A stretch of 64,000 bases of DNA. Source: Rhizobium leguminosarum (GTDB lineage Bacteria > Pseudomonadota > Alphaproteobacteria > Rhizobiales > Rhizobiaceae). The notes under the pieces are model-generated. The model made no database searches, was not told the DNA's origin, and worked only from the letters and a program-made list of their open reading frames with translations. This document shows positions 20,496 to 29,150 of the stretch, one piece after another. The number at the start of each line of letters is the position of its first letter. The stretch's first letter is position 1. The position numbers and the translations under genes were made by a program. The stretch spans positions 1 to 64,000 of the forward strand of contig NZ_LWBS01000326.1 in the NCBI RefSeq assembly GCF_001652265.1, in the 5' to 3' direction.

Positions 20496-21347
20496 ATGAT
20501 GATTATTTCCTCAGGCCCGCGCAGGCTTTTAATCGCGGTTGTGTCGGTGGTCGCAGCCCTTGTGCCGTTTTATTCCGCCCATGCGGAAATGAGCGCCTGG
20601 GCGGACAATGAGGGCGGCCGCATGCGCCTCGTGGCGCTCGCGCCCGATGCCGCCGGCAAAATCCGCGCCGCCCTTCAGATCGAGCCGAAGCCCGGCTGGA
20701 TCACCTATTGGAAAGAGCCCGGCGGCAATGGCATTCCGCCGCAAATCACCATCGCGGCGGCGAGCGGCGTCACGCTCGACGCCATCGCCTATCCCGTTCC
20801 GAAACATTTTTTCAAGGGCGGGATCGAGGATATCGCCTATGACGCACCGGTGACGCTGCCGCTGTCGCTGACGGCGGCTGGCAAAGGCCCGGTTGCGATC
20901 GACGCTTCCGCCTTCATCGGCATCTGCAAGGATATCTGCATTCCCTTCCAGGCGAATTTTCGGCTGAAGCTTGGCCCCGCCATGCAGTCACACCCGCAAG
21001 AGGAGGCGATCCTCCAGGCCGCCGATGCGAGCCTGCCGAAGCCGCCGTCGCCGGATTTCGACGTGACGGCGCATGCGATGTCGCCCGACAGGAAGACGCT
21101 GTCGTTGACCCTGGCTCTGCCGGGCGGGGCGGCGGGCGAGGGCAAGGACGCGCCGGATATCATCGTCACCGGCCCGAGCGGCCATGCCTTCACCAAGCAA
21201 ATCGGCGGCAAACGCGACGGCGCCACCTTCAAGGCCGATGTATCAATCGGCAAGCTGCCGAAGGATTACAACATATCAGGCAAGCGCTGGAGCGTGCTGG
21301 TCATCGACGGGGAAAGGGCGATGGAGACCACTCTTGCCTTTCAGTGA
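20496..21347 (+). CDS. Secreted DsbD-type N-terminal domain protein
   Basis: 283-aa periplasmic protein. Its signal peptide covers residues 1-30 (cleavage near YSAHAEMS). It is followed by a domain like the alpha domain of the disulfide reductase DsbD, with the redox pair in [12 protein letters not shown] and the conserved [19 protein letters not shown]. It lacks the membrane and thioredoxin-like parts of full DsbD, so it would need a separate electron donor such as CcdA; none is nearby. The neighbouring peroxiredoxin, 99 bases downstream, makes a thiol-redox role plausible. Confidence 0.85.
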   Translation: MMIISSGPRRLLIAVVSVVAALVPFYSAHAEMSAWADNEGGRMRLVALAPDAAGKIRAALQIEPKPGWITYWKEPGGNGIPPQITIAAASGVTLDAIAYPVPKHFFKGGIEDIAYDAPVTLPLSLTAAGKGPVAIDASAFIGICKDICIPFQANFRLKLGPAMQSHPQEEAILQAADASLPKPPSPDFDVTAHAMSPDRKTLSLTLALPGGAAGEGKDAPDIIVTGPSGHAFTKQIGGKRDGATFKADVSIGKLPKDYNISGKRWSVLVIDGERAMETTLAFQ

Positions 21348-21446
21348 CGGGCTCCTATAGTCGCCTCCGATCCCCTGCGGCACCCGCCGCCAAGCCGGAA
21401 TCTCCAAAAGCCAGAACTCCCAAAGCCAGAACTCAAGGAGAAGACC

Positions 21447-21932
21447 ATGACCATCGCGATCGGCGACAAGCTTCCTGCCGCCACCTTCAAGGAAAAGACG
21501 GCTGACGGCCCGGTCGAAATCACCACCGATCAGCTCTTCGCCGGCAAGCGCGTCGTGCTCTTTGCCGTGCCGGGCGCGTTTACGCCCACCTGCTCGCTGA
21601 ACCACCTGCCGGGTTATCTCGAAAACCGCGACACCATCCTTGGCAAGGGCGTCGACGACATCGCCGTCGTCGCCGTCAACGACTGGCACGTGATGGGCGC
21701 CTGGGCGCAATCGTCAGGCGGCATGGGCAAGATCCATTTCCTTGCCGATTGGGATGCCGGCTTCACCAAGGCCGTCGGCCTCGACGCCGACCTCTCCGCC
21801 GGCGGCCTCGGCCTCCGCTCCAAGCGTTATTCGATGCTGGTGGAAGACGGCGTTGTCAAAGCCCTCAACGTCGAGGAAAGCCCCGGCCAGGCAACCGTCT
21901 CGGGTGCTGCGGCGATGCTGGAACAGCTCTGA
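21447..21932 (+). CDS. Peroxiredoxin, Prx5 type
   Basis: 161-aa thiol peroxidase that reduces hydrogen and organic peroxides. The peroxidatic cysteine lies in VPGAFTPTCSLNHLPGY (residues about 40-56), with the conserved Thr and the later Arg in GLRSKRYSMLVEDG. The lack of an obvious fused glutaredoxin domain means an external thioredoxin or glutaredoxin is needed. A strong ribosome site (caaggag) precedes the ATG and a rho-independent terminator follows. Confidence 0.94.
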   Translation: MTIAIGDKLPAATFKEKTADGPVEITTDQLFAGKRVVLFAVPGAFTPTCSLNHLPGYLENRDTILGKGVDDIAVVAVNDWHVMGAWAQSSGGMGKIHFLADWDAGFTKAVGLDADLSAGGLGLRSKRYSMLVEDGVVKALNVEESPGQATVSGAAAMLEQL

Positions 21933-21949
21933 GCGTTCGTTCCTGATGG

Positions 21950-21998
21950 ATGAAGGGGCGGCCGTTCGGTCGCCCTTTTTATTTGCGTGAGCAGCTCC
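21950..21998 (+). terminator. Terminator after the peroxiredoxin gene (left copy of a repeated sequence)
   Basis: aaggggcggcc-gttc-ggtcgcccttttt forms a stem with a T-run. The sequence from atga to tgagca recurs with few changes at 29034-29078. Confidence 0.85.
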
Positions 21999-22042
21999 CG
22001 GAGCAGTCCTCGCAGGATTCTACCTGCTAGCCGCGACGCGCT

Positions 22043-22618
22043 TTAGTCCTTCATCGGCTCGCCGAGCGTATGCATCAGGCGGTTCGCCCAGCCGAAGATC
22101 GCTGAGGAGAGGACGAGATCGAGCGCCTCCAGCTCGTCGAGCCCGACGTCCGCCAGTGCCTGCGCGTCGGCCGCGACCGCTTCGGGCGGCGTAGTCGACA
22201 GTCGGGCCGAAAAGTTGAAGATTGCCTGGAGGTGCTCGTCGAGCGTCGCTTCGAGACCATCGGCGAACACGGCTTCGATGACATCCGTGCGTTTTGTCAG
22301 ATTGTTGAACCGGGATGCATGGACGGCGGCGCAGTAGACGCAGCGGTTGACGACGGAGGCAGCGACGGCACCCAGTTCGCGCTCGCTGGCTGCCAGTCCG
22401 TCCTTGCCGTACATGATCAAGTTGAACAGGGGCGAGCGGACCGCGAGCGTCTCGGGATCGTGCGCCAGGGTCAGCACATAGGGCGAGATGCCCTTGTTCG
22501 ACGGCGTCGTCTGCATCGCTGCATGCTGCTCGTCGGTGGCGGTCGCGAAGTCGACCGGAACGACATAGGGCTGCCAGCGCGGCACCGTGGTGGTGAAGGT
22601 ATGAACGACCTCGCTCAT
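22043..22618 (-). CDS. Peroxidase-related CMD-fold protein (Avi_7169-like)
   Basis: 191-aa alkylhydroperoxidase/carboxymuconolactone decarboxylase-fold protein. The AhpD-type redox motif is present as NRCVYCAAVHASRF (CxxC with downstream His), in a helix preceded by ASERELGAVAASVV, which is typical for peroxidase-related enzymes. I recall a protein family named after Avi_7169 that pairs with a second CMD protein, as here. Its ATG overlaps the stop of the upstream CMD gene (ATGA), so the two are coupled. Likely an antioxidant or dehydrogenation role on a specific substrate; not provable from sequence. Confidence 0.82.
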   Translation of the reverse strand: MSEVVHTFTTTVPRWQPYVVPVDFATATDEQHAAMQTTPSNKGISPYVLTLAHDPETLAVRSPLFNLIMYGKDGLAASERELGAVAASVVNRCVYCAAVHASRFNNLTKRTDVIEAVFADGLEATLDEHLQAIFNFSARLSTTPPEAVAADAQALADVGLDELEALDLVLSSAIFGWANRLMHTLGEPMKD

Positions 22619-23097
22619 CGCATCTCTCCCAGCAGCTTCAGGCCAGCGAGAACCCGCACCTGGTAATTGACGAACGCGGCAAGCTCCGCGAGTCGGACGA
22701 TGTCGGCGTCGGTTACGCCGACCTGGCGCAATGCATCCACATCGGCACGCGTGGCATCGCGCGGCGCGACCGTGAGCCGGTCGGCATGACGAACGATCTC
22801 GGCGGTGCGCGGGTCTGTCACCTTCGTGTCCGGCTCGGCGAGCAGGGCTGTCGCCGGTTCGTCGGCGCGGGCAACGAGCGTGTCGTAGTGGCTTGCGAGT
22901 GCCGGGCTGCGGTTGTGGCGCGCCATGCGGGCGGCAAGCGCAGCCCTCAGGCCGTGGGACAGTCCGCCGGGATCGCGTGGCAGAAGCACTGCGTCGTGGG
23001 CTGCTTCACTGAGGCGCAGGATCTCCGCGCGTTTCCCCACGGCTTCCGCGAGCGCGGAGCCCGGCCTCACAGAGGCAAGAGTTTCGATAAGTGTCAA
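22615..23097 (-). CDS. CMD domain protein (Avi_7170-like)
   Basis: 160-aa partner of the downstream CMD-fold gene. It has the all-helical CMD pattern (GGLSHGLRAALAARMARHN..., VNYQVRVLAGLKLLGEM) but no CxxC pair, so it cannot use the AhpD thiol mechanism. The start is a TTG at 23097, with gaggagc upstream; no better ATG exists. It diverges from the LysR gene at 23259, a typical arrangement for LysR targets, so the pair is probably controlled with the FMO and transporter genes on the other side. Confidence 0.78.
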   Translation of the reverse strand: MTLIETLASVRPGSALAEAVGKRAEILRLSEAAHDAVLLPRDPGGLSHGLRAALAARMARHNRSPALASHYDTLVARADEPATALLAEPDTKVTDPRTAEIVRHADRLTVAPRDATRADVDALRQVGVTDADIVRLAELAAFVNYQVRVLAGLKLLGEMR

Positions 23098-23258
23098 AAC
23101 AAGCTCCTCAATACGTCAGCGGACATAGGTCCTAGGTAGGCCGGACCTCTCATTATGTCAAACTAGAATGCTAAACAGCCTTTGATGTGAATTTTTTATC
23201 TATTGCCAGTCGTCAAATGAGAATTGTCATGCTTTACTGACATGAAGGAGAGTGTTTG
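23098..23258. promoter_or_regulatory. Divergent control region between CMD genes and lysR
   Basis: 160 bases between two divergent starts. It contains the short inverted repeat tgtca-N8-tgaca (23225-23242), close to the lysR ribosome site (gaaggag), a possible LysR-type binding half. The assignment is tentative because only 5 bases per arm match. Confidence 0.45.
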
Positions 23259-24257
23259 ATGTCCAGCATGCATTCTAACTCTTTCGATATCCGACAACTT
23301 GAAGCCTTCGCAGCGGTGATGTCCGCCGGCAGTGTGACCGGGGCGGCAAGGCTGCTTGGACGATCGCAGCCGGCGGTAACGCGGCTTATTCAGGATCTGG
23401 AGGCCGATATCGGCTATGCGCTGCTGCATCGAAGCGGCCCGCGCATCAGCCCGACCGCGCGCGGTCTCCTCTTTCACGCCGAAGTGGAACGCCATCTTGC
23501 CAGCCTCGCCCACATCCGCGAGCGGGCGAACGCCATCGGTCTCGATGAGCCGCCGTCGCTGACGATCGCAGCCACGCCTTCACTTGCGGCCGGCGTTCTG
23601 CCCCAGGCGATCTCGGCCGTCGCGCCGGACCTGATACCGCGTCATCTCCATGTGCAGGCGCTGGCGGCCGAGAATGTCGTGCAGGCGGTGCTCGCCCGCT
23701 CGGCGGATTTCGGGATCTCAAGCCTGCCGCTGGAGCATCCCGGCCTCGACGTGCACTGGATTGCCGAAGCGTCGTGTGTCGTCGCTCTCGCCGCCAACGA
23801 TCCGCTCGCCAATGATGACGTGGTGCGTCTCTCCGATCTCGCCGAGCGCCGCATCATCACGCTCGCCAATCCTTACCGCCTGCGGCACCGCATCGACGAG
23901 GCCCTGGAGCGGGCGGGTGTGGCGCCGCAACGGATGATCGACGTCAACGCCTCGCTGACGGCTCTGACGATGGTCCGGGCCGGATTGGGCGTCGCCATCG
24001 TCGAGCCGGCGACGGTCTGCGGCGTTCCGCTCGAGGGGATCGTGATGCGCGTCCTCGACCACACCATCCCCTTCCTGTTCGGCGCCATCTCGCCTGCCGC
24101 GATGCCGCTGACCCCGACGGTCGCGGCCGTGATCGATGCGGCGCGCGCCGTGGCGCTCGCGATGCCCGGTTGCCGGCTGCATGACGCAGGTGGCGTCGAA
24201 GCATTGGCCGACACCGTCTACGGCGGTAGCCAGATGACTGAGGACGTGCCGTCATGA
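23259..24257 (+). CDS. LysR family transcriptional regulator
   Basis: 332-aa regulator. The N-terminal winged helix-turn-helix is FDIRQLEAFAAVMSAGSVTG followed by AARLLGRSQPAVTRLIQDLE. The C-terminal part is a periplasmic-binding-protein-like effector domain (LTIAATPSLAAGVLPQAI onward). The ATG at 23259 follows aaggag by 8 bases; an in-frame TTG precedes it directly. Its stop overlaps the ATG of the flavin monooxygenase gene (ATGA), so regulator, enzyme and transporter are one transcription unit. The inducer is probably the imported compound or its oxidised product. Confidence 0.93.
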   Translation: MSSMHSNSFDIRQLEAFAAVMSAGSVTGAARLLGRSQPAVTRLIQDLEADIGYALLHRSGPRISPTARGLLFHAEVERHLASLAHIRERANAIGLDEPPSLTIAATPSLAAGVLPQAISAVAPDLIPRHLHVQALAAENVVQAVLARSADFGISSLPLEHPGLDVHWIAEASCVVALAANDPLANDDVVRLSDLAERRIITLANPYRLRHRIDEALERAGVAPQRMIDVNASLTALTMVRAGLGVAIVEPATVCGVPLEGIVMRVLDHTIPFLFGAISPAAMPLTPTVAAVIDAARAVALAMPGCRLHDAGGVEALADTVYGGSQMTEDVPS

Positions 24258-25744
24258 GCGACCTCTCGATGTTTCCGAACAATCTCGAAGCGCTCGAGGC
24301 ACGCCTGCGGCAGGACCTTGCCTGGCTGGAGCTGCCGGCCAAGTCCTGGGTTCCTCCCCGCGTCGTCGATGGCCAGGGGGTCGTCGACGTCGTGATCATC
24401 GGTGCGGGCATGGCGGGGCTCGTGGCCTCCGCCATGCTGAAGCGGCTCGGCGTCGCCAACCACATCCTTCTCGACAAGGCGCCTGCCGGAAGCGAGGGTC
24501 CGTGGGTCACCTTCGCCAGGATGCGAACCCTTCGCTCCCCCAAGCAACTGACCGGGCCGGCAATGGGCCTGCCGGCGCTGACGTTCCGCGCCTATTACGA
24601 GGCGCGTCATGGCCGCGATGCCTGGACCGCGCTCGACCGGGCGCCGCGTGAGACATGGATGGACTACCTGGTCTGGTACCGGCGCGTGCTCGACCTGCCG
24701 GTACGCAATGGGGTCGCCGTCGATGCCATTCGGCCGCGCGCCGACGGCCTGCTCGATGTCGTCTGCCGTCATGATGGCCGGTCCGAAACGACGATCGCGC
24801 GCCATGTGGTGCTGGCAACGGGCCGCGACGGCCTCGGCGGTCCCTTCGTACCGTCGATCGCCCACGCCATCGAGCGCAAGTTCTGGGCTCATACCGCCGA
24901 CGAAATCGACTTCGCCGCATTGCGCGACAAGCGGGTCGGGGTCGTCGGAGCCGGCGCCTCGGCGATGGACAACGCCGCCACCGCGCTCGAGGCCGGCGCC
25001 GCCCGGCTTGACCTGTTCGTGCGCAGGACCGACCTGCCACGGATCAACAAATTCACCGGCATCGGCAGCCAGGGCGTGGTGCACGGTTTCGCCGGTCTGC
25101 CGGATGACTGGAAGTGGCGCTTTCTCGACTACGCCATGCGCTCACAGACACCACCTCCGCGCCCGAGCGTCCTGCGTGTCAGCGCATTCCCGCAGGCCCA
25201 TCTCCATCTGAAAAGCCCGATCGATCGATTGCAGCCGCAAGGCGACCATATCGTTGTGACGACGCCGAAAGGCAGCTATCCCGTCGATTTCCTGATCTTC
25301 GGCACCGGCTTCAAGGTCGACCTGACGAGCCGGCCGGAACTCGCCGCCGTCGCATCCCATATCCGCCTCTGGCGCGACCGCTTCCCCGTGCCCGCAGACA
25401 TGCGAAACGACGAACTGGAAACCTCGCCCGACCTCGGCGATGCGTTCGAGTTCCTCGAGGCCGAGCCCGGCGCCTGTCCGGCGCTGGCCCGCATCCACTG
25501 CTTCAACTTCCCGGCGACGCTCAGCCACGGCAAGCTCACGGGCGATATTCCGGCGATCAGCGAAGGCGCCGACCGGCTCGCCCGCGGCATCGTCAGGGCG
25601 CTGTTCGTCGCCGACCGCGAGCGTCATTTCGCCGATCTCCAGGCCTTCGACACGCCCGAATTGCTCGGAGACGAGTGGGCCGACGACGAGACCGCGACGC
25701 TTTCCGACCTATCTGCCGAAAGGACACCGACCCGAAATGCTTGA
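24254..25744 (+). CDS. FAD/NAD(P)-dependent monooxygenase-like oxidoreductase
   Basis: 496-aa flavoprotein with two Rossmann nucleotide-binding motifs: VVIIGAGMAGLVASAMLKRL (GxGxxG at residues 50-55, FAD) and VGVVGAGASAMDNAATALEA near residue 227 (NAD(P)H). It has the layout of flavin-containing or Baeyer-Villiger-like monooxygenases, and a later FGTGFKVDL segment fits the ATG-type linker motif. The canonical FxGxxxHxxxW fingerprint is not evident. Sandwiched between lysR and an amino acid-type ABC transporter, overlapping both neighbours, it probably oxidises the imported amine, sulfur or amino acid compound. Confidence 0.85.
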   Translation: MSDLSMFPNNLEALEARLRQDLAWLELPAKSWVPPRVVDGQGVVDVVIIGAGMAGLVASAMLKRLGVANHILLDKAPAGSEGPWVTFARMRTLRSPKQLTGPAMGLPALTFRAYYEARHGRDAWTALDRAPRETWMDYLVWYRRVLDLPVRNGVAVDAIRPRADGLLDVVCRHDGRSETTIARHVVLATGRDGLGGPFVPSIAHAIERKFWAHTADEIDFAALRDKRVGVVGAGASAMDNAATALEAGAARLDLFVRRTDLPRINKFTGIGSQGVVHGFAGLPDDWKWRFLDYAMRSQTPPPRPSVLRVSAFPQAHLHLKSPIDRLQPQGDHIVVTTPKGSYPVDFLIFGTGFKVDLTSRPELAAVASHIRLWRDRFPVPADMRNDELETSPDLGDAFEFLEAEPGACPALARIHCFNFPATLSHGKLTGDIPAISEGADRLARGIVRALFVADRERHFADLQAFDTPELLGDEWADDETATLSDLSAERTPTRNA

Positions 25745-26477
25745 GCTCAAAAACCTAAAGCTGTCCTACGGAAGCACGCAGGTCCTCAACGGCGTCGATC
25801 TCTCGGTGAACCGCGGCGACGTGGTGTCGATCATCGGCCCCAGCGGCACCGGCAAGACGACGTTGCTGAAGTGCATCAACTATCTGGCCAAGCCGGCCTC
25901 CGGCACGATCGCCTTCGATCAGGTCAGGATGGATTACCGGAAACCGGACAACACTGCGGTCCAGGCGATCCGGCTCCGGACGGCGATGGTCTTCCAGCAG
26001 TTCAACGTCTTCAAGAACATGACCGTCATTCAGAACGTGATGGATCCGCTCGTGGTCGTGCAGCGCAAGTCGAAGGACGAGGCGCGTTCGATCGCCTTGC
26101 AGGAGCTTGAGCGGGTGGGCCTTTCGAACAAGATCGACAGCTACCCGTCGCAGCTTTCCGGCGGTCAGCTGCAGCGGACCGGCATTGCGCGTGCGCTGGC
26201 CGTCAAACCGGACGTCATGCTCTTCGACGAACCGACGTCGTCGCTCGACCCCGAACTCGTCGGCGAGGTTTTGAAGGTGATCAGGGACGTCACGTCATCC
26301 GGCATCACCTCGCTCCTCGTCACCCACGAGATGCAGTTCGCAAAGAACATCTCGAACCGCATCGTCTTCATGGATCGGGGCGTCGTCGCCGCTCAAGGCA
26401 GTCCTGCCGAGATCTTCGACACGCCCTCCAACCCGCGCCTTGCCCAGTTCCTGAATTCCGAACACTCCCTCCAGTAA
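25737..26477 (+). CDS. Amino acid ABC transporter ATP-binding protein
   Basis: 246-aa ATPase of the polar amino acid uptake class. The Walker A is IIGPSGTGKTTLLKCINYL. The Q-loop is VFQQFNVFKNMT, the signature is QLSGGQLQRTGIARAL (LSGGQ), and the Walker B is VMLFDEPTSSLDPELV, followed by the switch His in LLVTHEMQFA. The ATG at 25737 lies 8 bases inside the end of the FMO gene. It energises the two permeases encoded at 27372-28791. Confidence 0.95.
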   Translation: MLELKNLKLSYGSTQVLNGVDLSVNRGDVVSIIGPSGTGKTTLLKCINYLAKPASGTIAFDQVRMDYRKPDNTAVQAIRLRTAMVFQQFNVFKNMTVIQNVMDPLVVVQRKSKDEARSIALQELERVGLSNKIDSYPSQLSGGQLQRTGIARALAVKPDVMLFDEPTSSLDPELVGEVLKVIRDVTSSGITSLLVTHEMQFAKNISNRIVFMDRGVVAAQGSPAEIFDTPSNPRLAQFLNSEHSLQ

Positions 26478-26493
26478 AGAAAGGATGCCTGAC

Positions 26494-27318
26494 ATGTCTT
26501 CCATCAAGTCGACTTCCCGCCGCACCTTCGGCCTCGCTGTCGCCGGCGTTGCCTTTGCCCTCGCAACTGCGGGCCTATCGCATGCCGAGGACGTGCGCAC
26601 CATCAAGATCGCGACGGCTGCCGAATCCAAGCCGCTCTCGTGGGGTGCCATCGGCGTCGAGCCGCAGGGTTATGAGCCCGACGTGCTGAAGGCGATCAAC
26701 GCCAAGCTGCCCCAGTACAAATTCGTGATGGAGGGTGCTGCCGACATCGCTCAGGAGACCGGCCTTGCGACCGGAAAGTACGACATCGCAACCGGCGGCT
26801 ACTACCGGGCGCCCGCTCGCGAAAAGCAGTTCCTCATTCCGGAGAGCCCGATCGGCGCCAGCCTGATCAAGATCTACAGCCGCAAGGACAGCGGCATCAA
26901 CGAGATGAAAGATCTCGTCGGCAAGAAGATCGTGCCCGTGACGGCCGGCGGCGGCATCTACAAGTTCGCCACCGCCTGGCAGGAAAAGAACCCCGACTTT
27001 AAAATCGAGATCACCGCGTCGAGCGCCGGCATTCCCTATCCGGATCGCCTGAAAGAGGTCGAGAACGGCAAATACGACGCGCTGGTCCTGCCGTCGAACC
27101 TCGGCGAGCAGACGGTCATCGACCAGCAGAAGCTCGACGTCAAGGCGAGCGAGCCGGTCGCGATCAACAACACCTTCGTCCTGATCCATCGCTCCGAGGA
27201 GAACAAGGCGCTCTCCGCAGACATCGACAAAGCTCTGAAGGAGCTCAAGGCCGACGGCACGCTGGCAAAGCTCTCGCAGAAATGGTTCGGCGAGGACATC
27301 ACCACGTACATGAAGTAA
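26494..27318 (+). CDS. Amino acid-type ABC transporter substrate-binding protein
   Basis: 274-aa periplasmic binding protein of the family 3 (polar amino acid) type. The signal peptide contains SRRTFGLAVAG, a twin-arginine-like start, and is cleaved near LSHAEDVR. The mature part shows the usual two-lobe pattern (IKIATAAESKPLSWGAIGVE; DIATGGYYRAPAREKQFLIP; LSQKWFGEDITTYMK). The ATG at 26494 has aaggatg upstream; ATG 26485 is an alternative. The ligand cannot be identified. It lies 16 bases after the ATPase gene. Confidence 0.9.
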   Translation: MSSIKSTSRRTFGLAVAGVAFALATAGLSHAEDVRTIKIATAAESKPLSWGAIGVEPQGYEPDVLKAINAKLPQYKFVMEGAADIAQETGLATGKYDIATGGYYRAPAREKQFLIPESPIGASLIKIYSRKDSGINEMKDLVGKKIVPVTAGGGIYKFATAWQEKNPDFKIEITASSAGIPYPDRLKEVENGKYDALVLPSNLGEQTVIDQQKLDVKASEPVAINNTFVLIHRSEENKALSADIDKALKELKADGTLAKLSQKWFGEDITTYMK

Positions 27319-27371
27319 CGCCCGGCAACGATCGGCGATCAGGCCAAGACTGAAACAAGGAGTGTTCCGAA

Positions 27372-28079
27372 GTGGACCTATCCATCATGATCCCTGAGCT
27401 GCTCTCGGCGCTGCCGCTGACGCTTGCGATCACGTTCACGGCCATGATCGCCGGCTTCCTGCTGGCCCTGATTGCGACGACGTTCCGGGTGCGCAGGATA
27501 CCGGTTGTCAGCCAACTGGCCGACCTCTACGTGTCCTATGCCCGGAGCGTCCCCGTCGTGCTCCAGTTGTTCGTTGCCTTCTACGGACTGCCGCTGGTCG
27601 TCGCCTTGTTCGAGGTCGAGGACTTCGTGTCCCCGAACGTCGCGGCGATCGTCGGCCTCAGCCTCTACCATGGAGGCTATCTTTCCGAGGTTCTGCGGCC
27701 AGCCTACCTCGCCGTAGAACGCGGTCAGCACGACGCTGCCGACAGTCTCGGATACACCTTCCTTCAGAAGATCCTTCGGGTCGTCGGACCCCAGGCGGTG
27801 CACATCGCGCTGCCAGGCTACGGCAACTCGATCATCTACCTCATCCACAACGTCGCACTCGTGATGTACATCGGCGCCGCGGATGTCATGGCGACCGCCC
27901 ATCTCGTCATGGAGCGCGACTACAACCAGTACCAGTTCGAGACCTACCTTGTGCTGGCGGTGATCTATTCGCTGCTATGCCTTGTCGCATGGATCGTCGT
28001 GCGCTTTTTCGAAACGCAAAACGCAAAGTTCGCGCCCAACACCGCACCGGCCAAGGCCACGATGATGGCAAGCGTCTGA
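27372..28079 (+). CDS. Amino acid ABC transporter permease, subunit 1
   Basis: 235-aa inner-membrane permease of the HisM/GlnP type with about five helices. The start is GTG at 27372, with caaggag about 11 bases upstream. The EAA loop, which contacts the ATPase, is seen as RGQHDAADSLGYTFLQKILRVVGPQAVHIALPG. The segment SYARSVPVVLQLFVAFYGLP is the usual conserved stretch (RGTPLLVQLFxxYYGLP-like). Pairs with the next gene to form a heterodimeric channel. Confidence 0.93.
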   Translation: MDLSIMIPELLSALPLTLAITFTAMIAGFLLALIATTFRVRRIPVVSQLADLYVSYARSVPVVLQLFVAFYGLPLVVALFEVEDFVSPNVAAIVGLSLYHGGYLSEVLRPAYLAVERGQHDAADSLGYTFLQKILRVVGPQAVHIALPGYGNSIIYLIHNVALVMYIGAADVMATAHLVMERDYNQYQFETYLVLAVIYSLLCLVAWIVVRFFETQNAKFAPNTAPAKATMMASV

Positions 28080-28098
28080 TCGAATAGGAGGTCATCAC

Positions 28099-28791
28099 AT
28101 GTTCGATTCCGAAGTCCTTCTTCCCGATCTCTGGGACATCCTCGGCGCCGTCCCGGTGACGCTCGCCATGGCGCTTGGAATCTTCGTCTTCTCCACGATC
28201 GTCGGCAGCCTTTTCGCGATGGTGGAATATCGGCGGGTCCCGCTGCTTCGAGAACTGGTCGTCGCCTATAAGGTCGTCTTCAAGGGCGTTCCGATGGTCA
28301 TCGTGATCTTCCTCTCCTATTACGGCCTGCCGCCGACGCTGCAGTTCCTGACCTCGCTCGTCGGCATCGACTATAACGGCCACTCGACGCCGAACTGGAT
28401 CACGCTCATCGTCGCCCTCACCGCCTGCGTCGCAGCCTTCCAGGCGGAAGTCGTCAAGGGTGCACTCAACTCCTTCGACAACGGTCAGGCCGATGCGGCC
28501 TATTCCCTGGGCTACAAGCGCAGCCAGGTGTTCCGCCGGGTGATGCTGCCTCAAGTCATCGTCGCCGCGATCCCGGATCTTGCCAACTCGATCATGGTGA
28601 TCATGAAGGCGCTGTCGCTGGGATTTGCAATCGAGGTCGTCGACATCTTCGCGCAGTCGCAATTGACCGCGGCGCTGAACTTCTACTATCTCGAAGCCTT
28701 CCTGATCGCGGTCGTCATCTACATGGTAATCGCCTATATCGTCACCTACGCCGCTGACCGGATGGAGAGGGCTCTGAGGGTATGGGCCTAA
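28099..28791 (+). CDS. Amino acid ABC transporter permease, subunit 2
   Basis: 230-aa second permease of the same transporter. It has the same conserved features: AYKVVFKGVPMVIVIFLSYY and the EAA loop NGQADAAYSLGYKRSQVFRRVMLPQVIVAAIP. It lies 19 bases after the first permease, with aggaggtc upstream of ATG 28099, and is the last gene of the lysR-FMO-ABC unit. No terminator directly follows; the nearest terminator-like stem is about 245 bases downstream. Confidence 0.93.
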   Translation: MFDSEVLLPDLWDILGAVPVTLAMALGIFVFSTIVGSLFAMVEYRRVPLLRELVVAYKVVFKGVPMVIVIFLSYYGLPPTLQFLTSLVGIDYNGHSTPNWITLIVALTACVAAFQAEVVKGALNSFDNGQADAAYSLGYKRSQVFRRVMLPQVIVAAIPDLANSIMVIMKALSLGFAIEVVDIFAQSQLTAALNFYYLEAFLIAVVIYMVIAYIVTYAADRMERALRVWA

Positions 28792-29033
28792 GGACACTTC
28801 GCTCTTCCTCGGAGCACGCTGCTCGGGATCAGGATTTCCACAATCGTTTCGGTATATAGCGGCCATCGCTTCCGCTGTGCCGGCGGGAAGTTTGGCTGGA
28901 ACGCGCCCCAAACCTCCGTCATCCCAGGCCCTGAGCCTAGGATCCATGCCCACGCTGATGGAGGCGAGGGTGGAAGGGTGGGGTGGCCTCTGGAGCAAGG
29001 ATAGCGGGGGCCGCATACGAGCATCTTGACAAA

Positions 29034-29078
29034 TGACGGGCGGCCATTCGGTCGCCCTTTTCAATTGTGTGAGCAACG
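29034..29078 (+). terminator. Terminator-like stem, right copy of the repeated sequence
   Basis: gggcggcc-attc-ggtcgcccttttc, nearly identical to 21953-21982 and sharing flanking bases (atga before, gtgagca after). It may end transcripts from the ABC transporter operon. Confidence 0.75.
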
Positions 29079-29108
29079 GCCGGTTCCCGCCTCAATCTCG
29101 CCGCAATC

Positions 29109-29138
29109 GTTATAACATAACAGTAATGTTATTACATT
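29109..29138. promoter_or_regulatory. Zur-like operator upstream of the zinc transporter
   Basis: The A/T-rich sequence has a perfect palindrome gttataac (29109-29116) and a dyad aatgttattacatt (29125-29138), resembling Zur boxes of the GTTATAAT-type. It ends 12 bases before the first ATG of the operon, where bound repressor would block transcription. Confidence 0.65.
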
Positions 29139-29150
29139 GTAGGATGCGCC

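Larger units (their letters stand above)
28792..29150. other. Intergenic region before the zinc transporter operon
   Basis: Contains a REP-like palindrome (catcccaggccctgagccta near 28920-28940, extended by ggatccatgcc), the second copy of the terminator-like sequence, and the Zur-like operator. The rest shows no coding frame I would accept. Confidence 0.55.
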
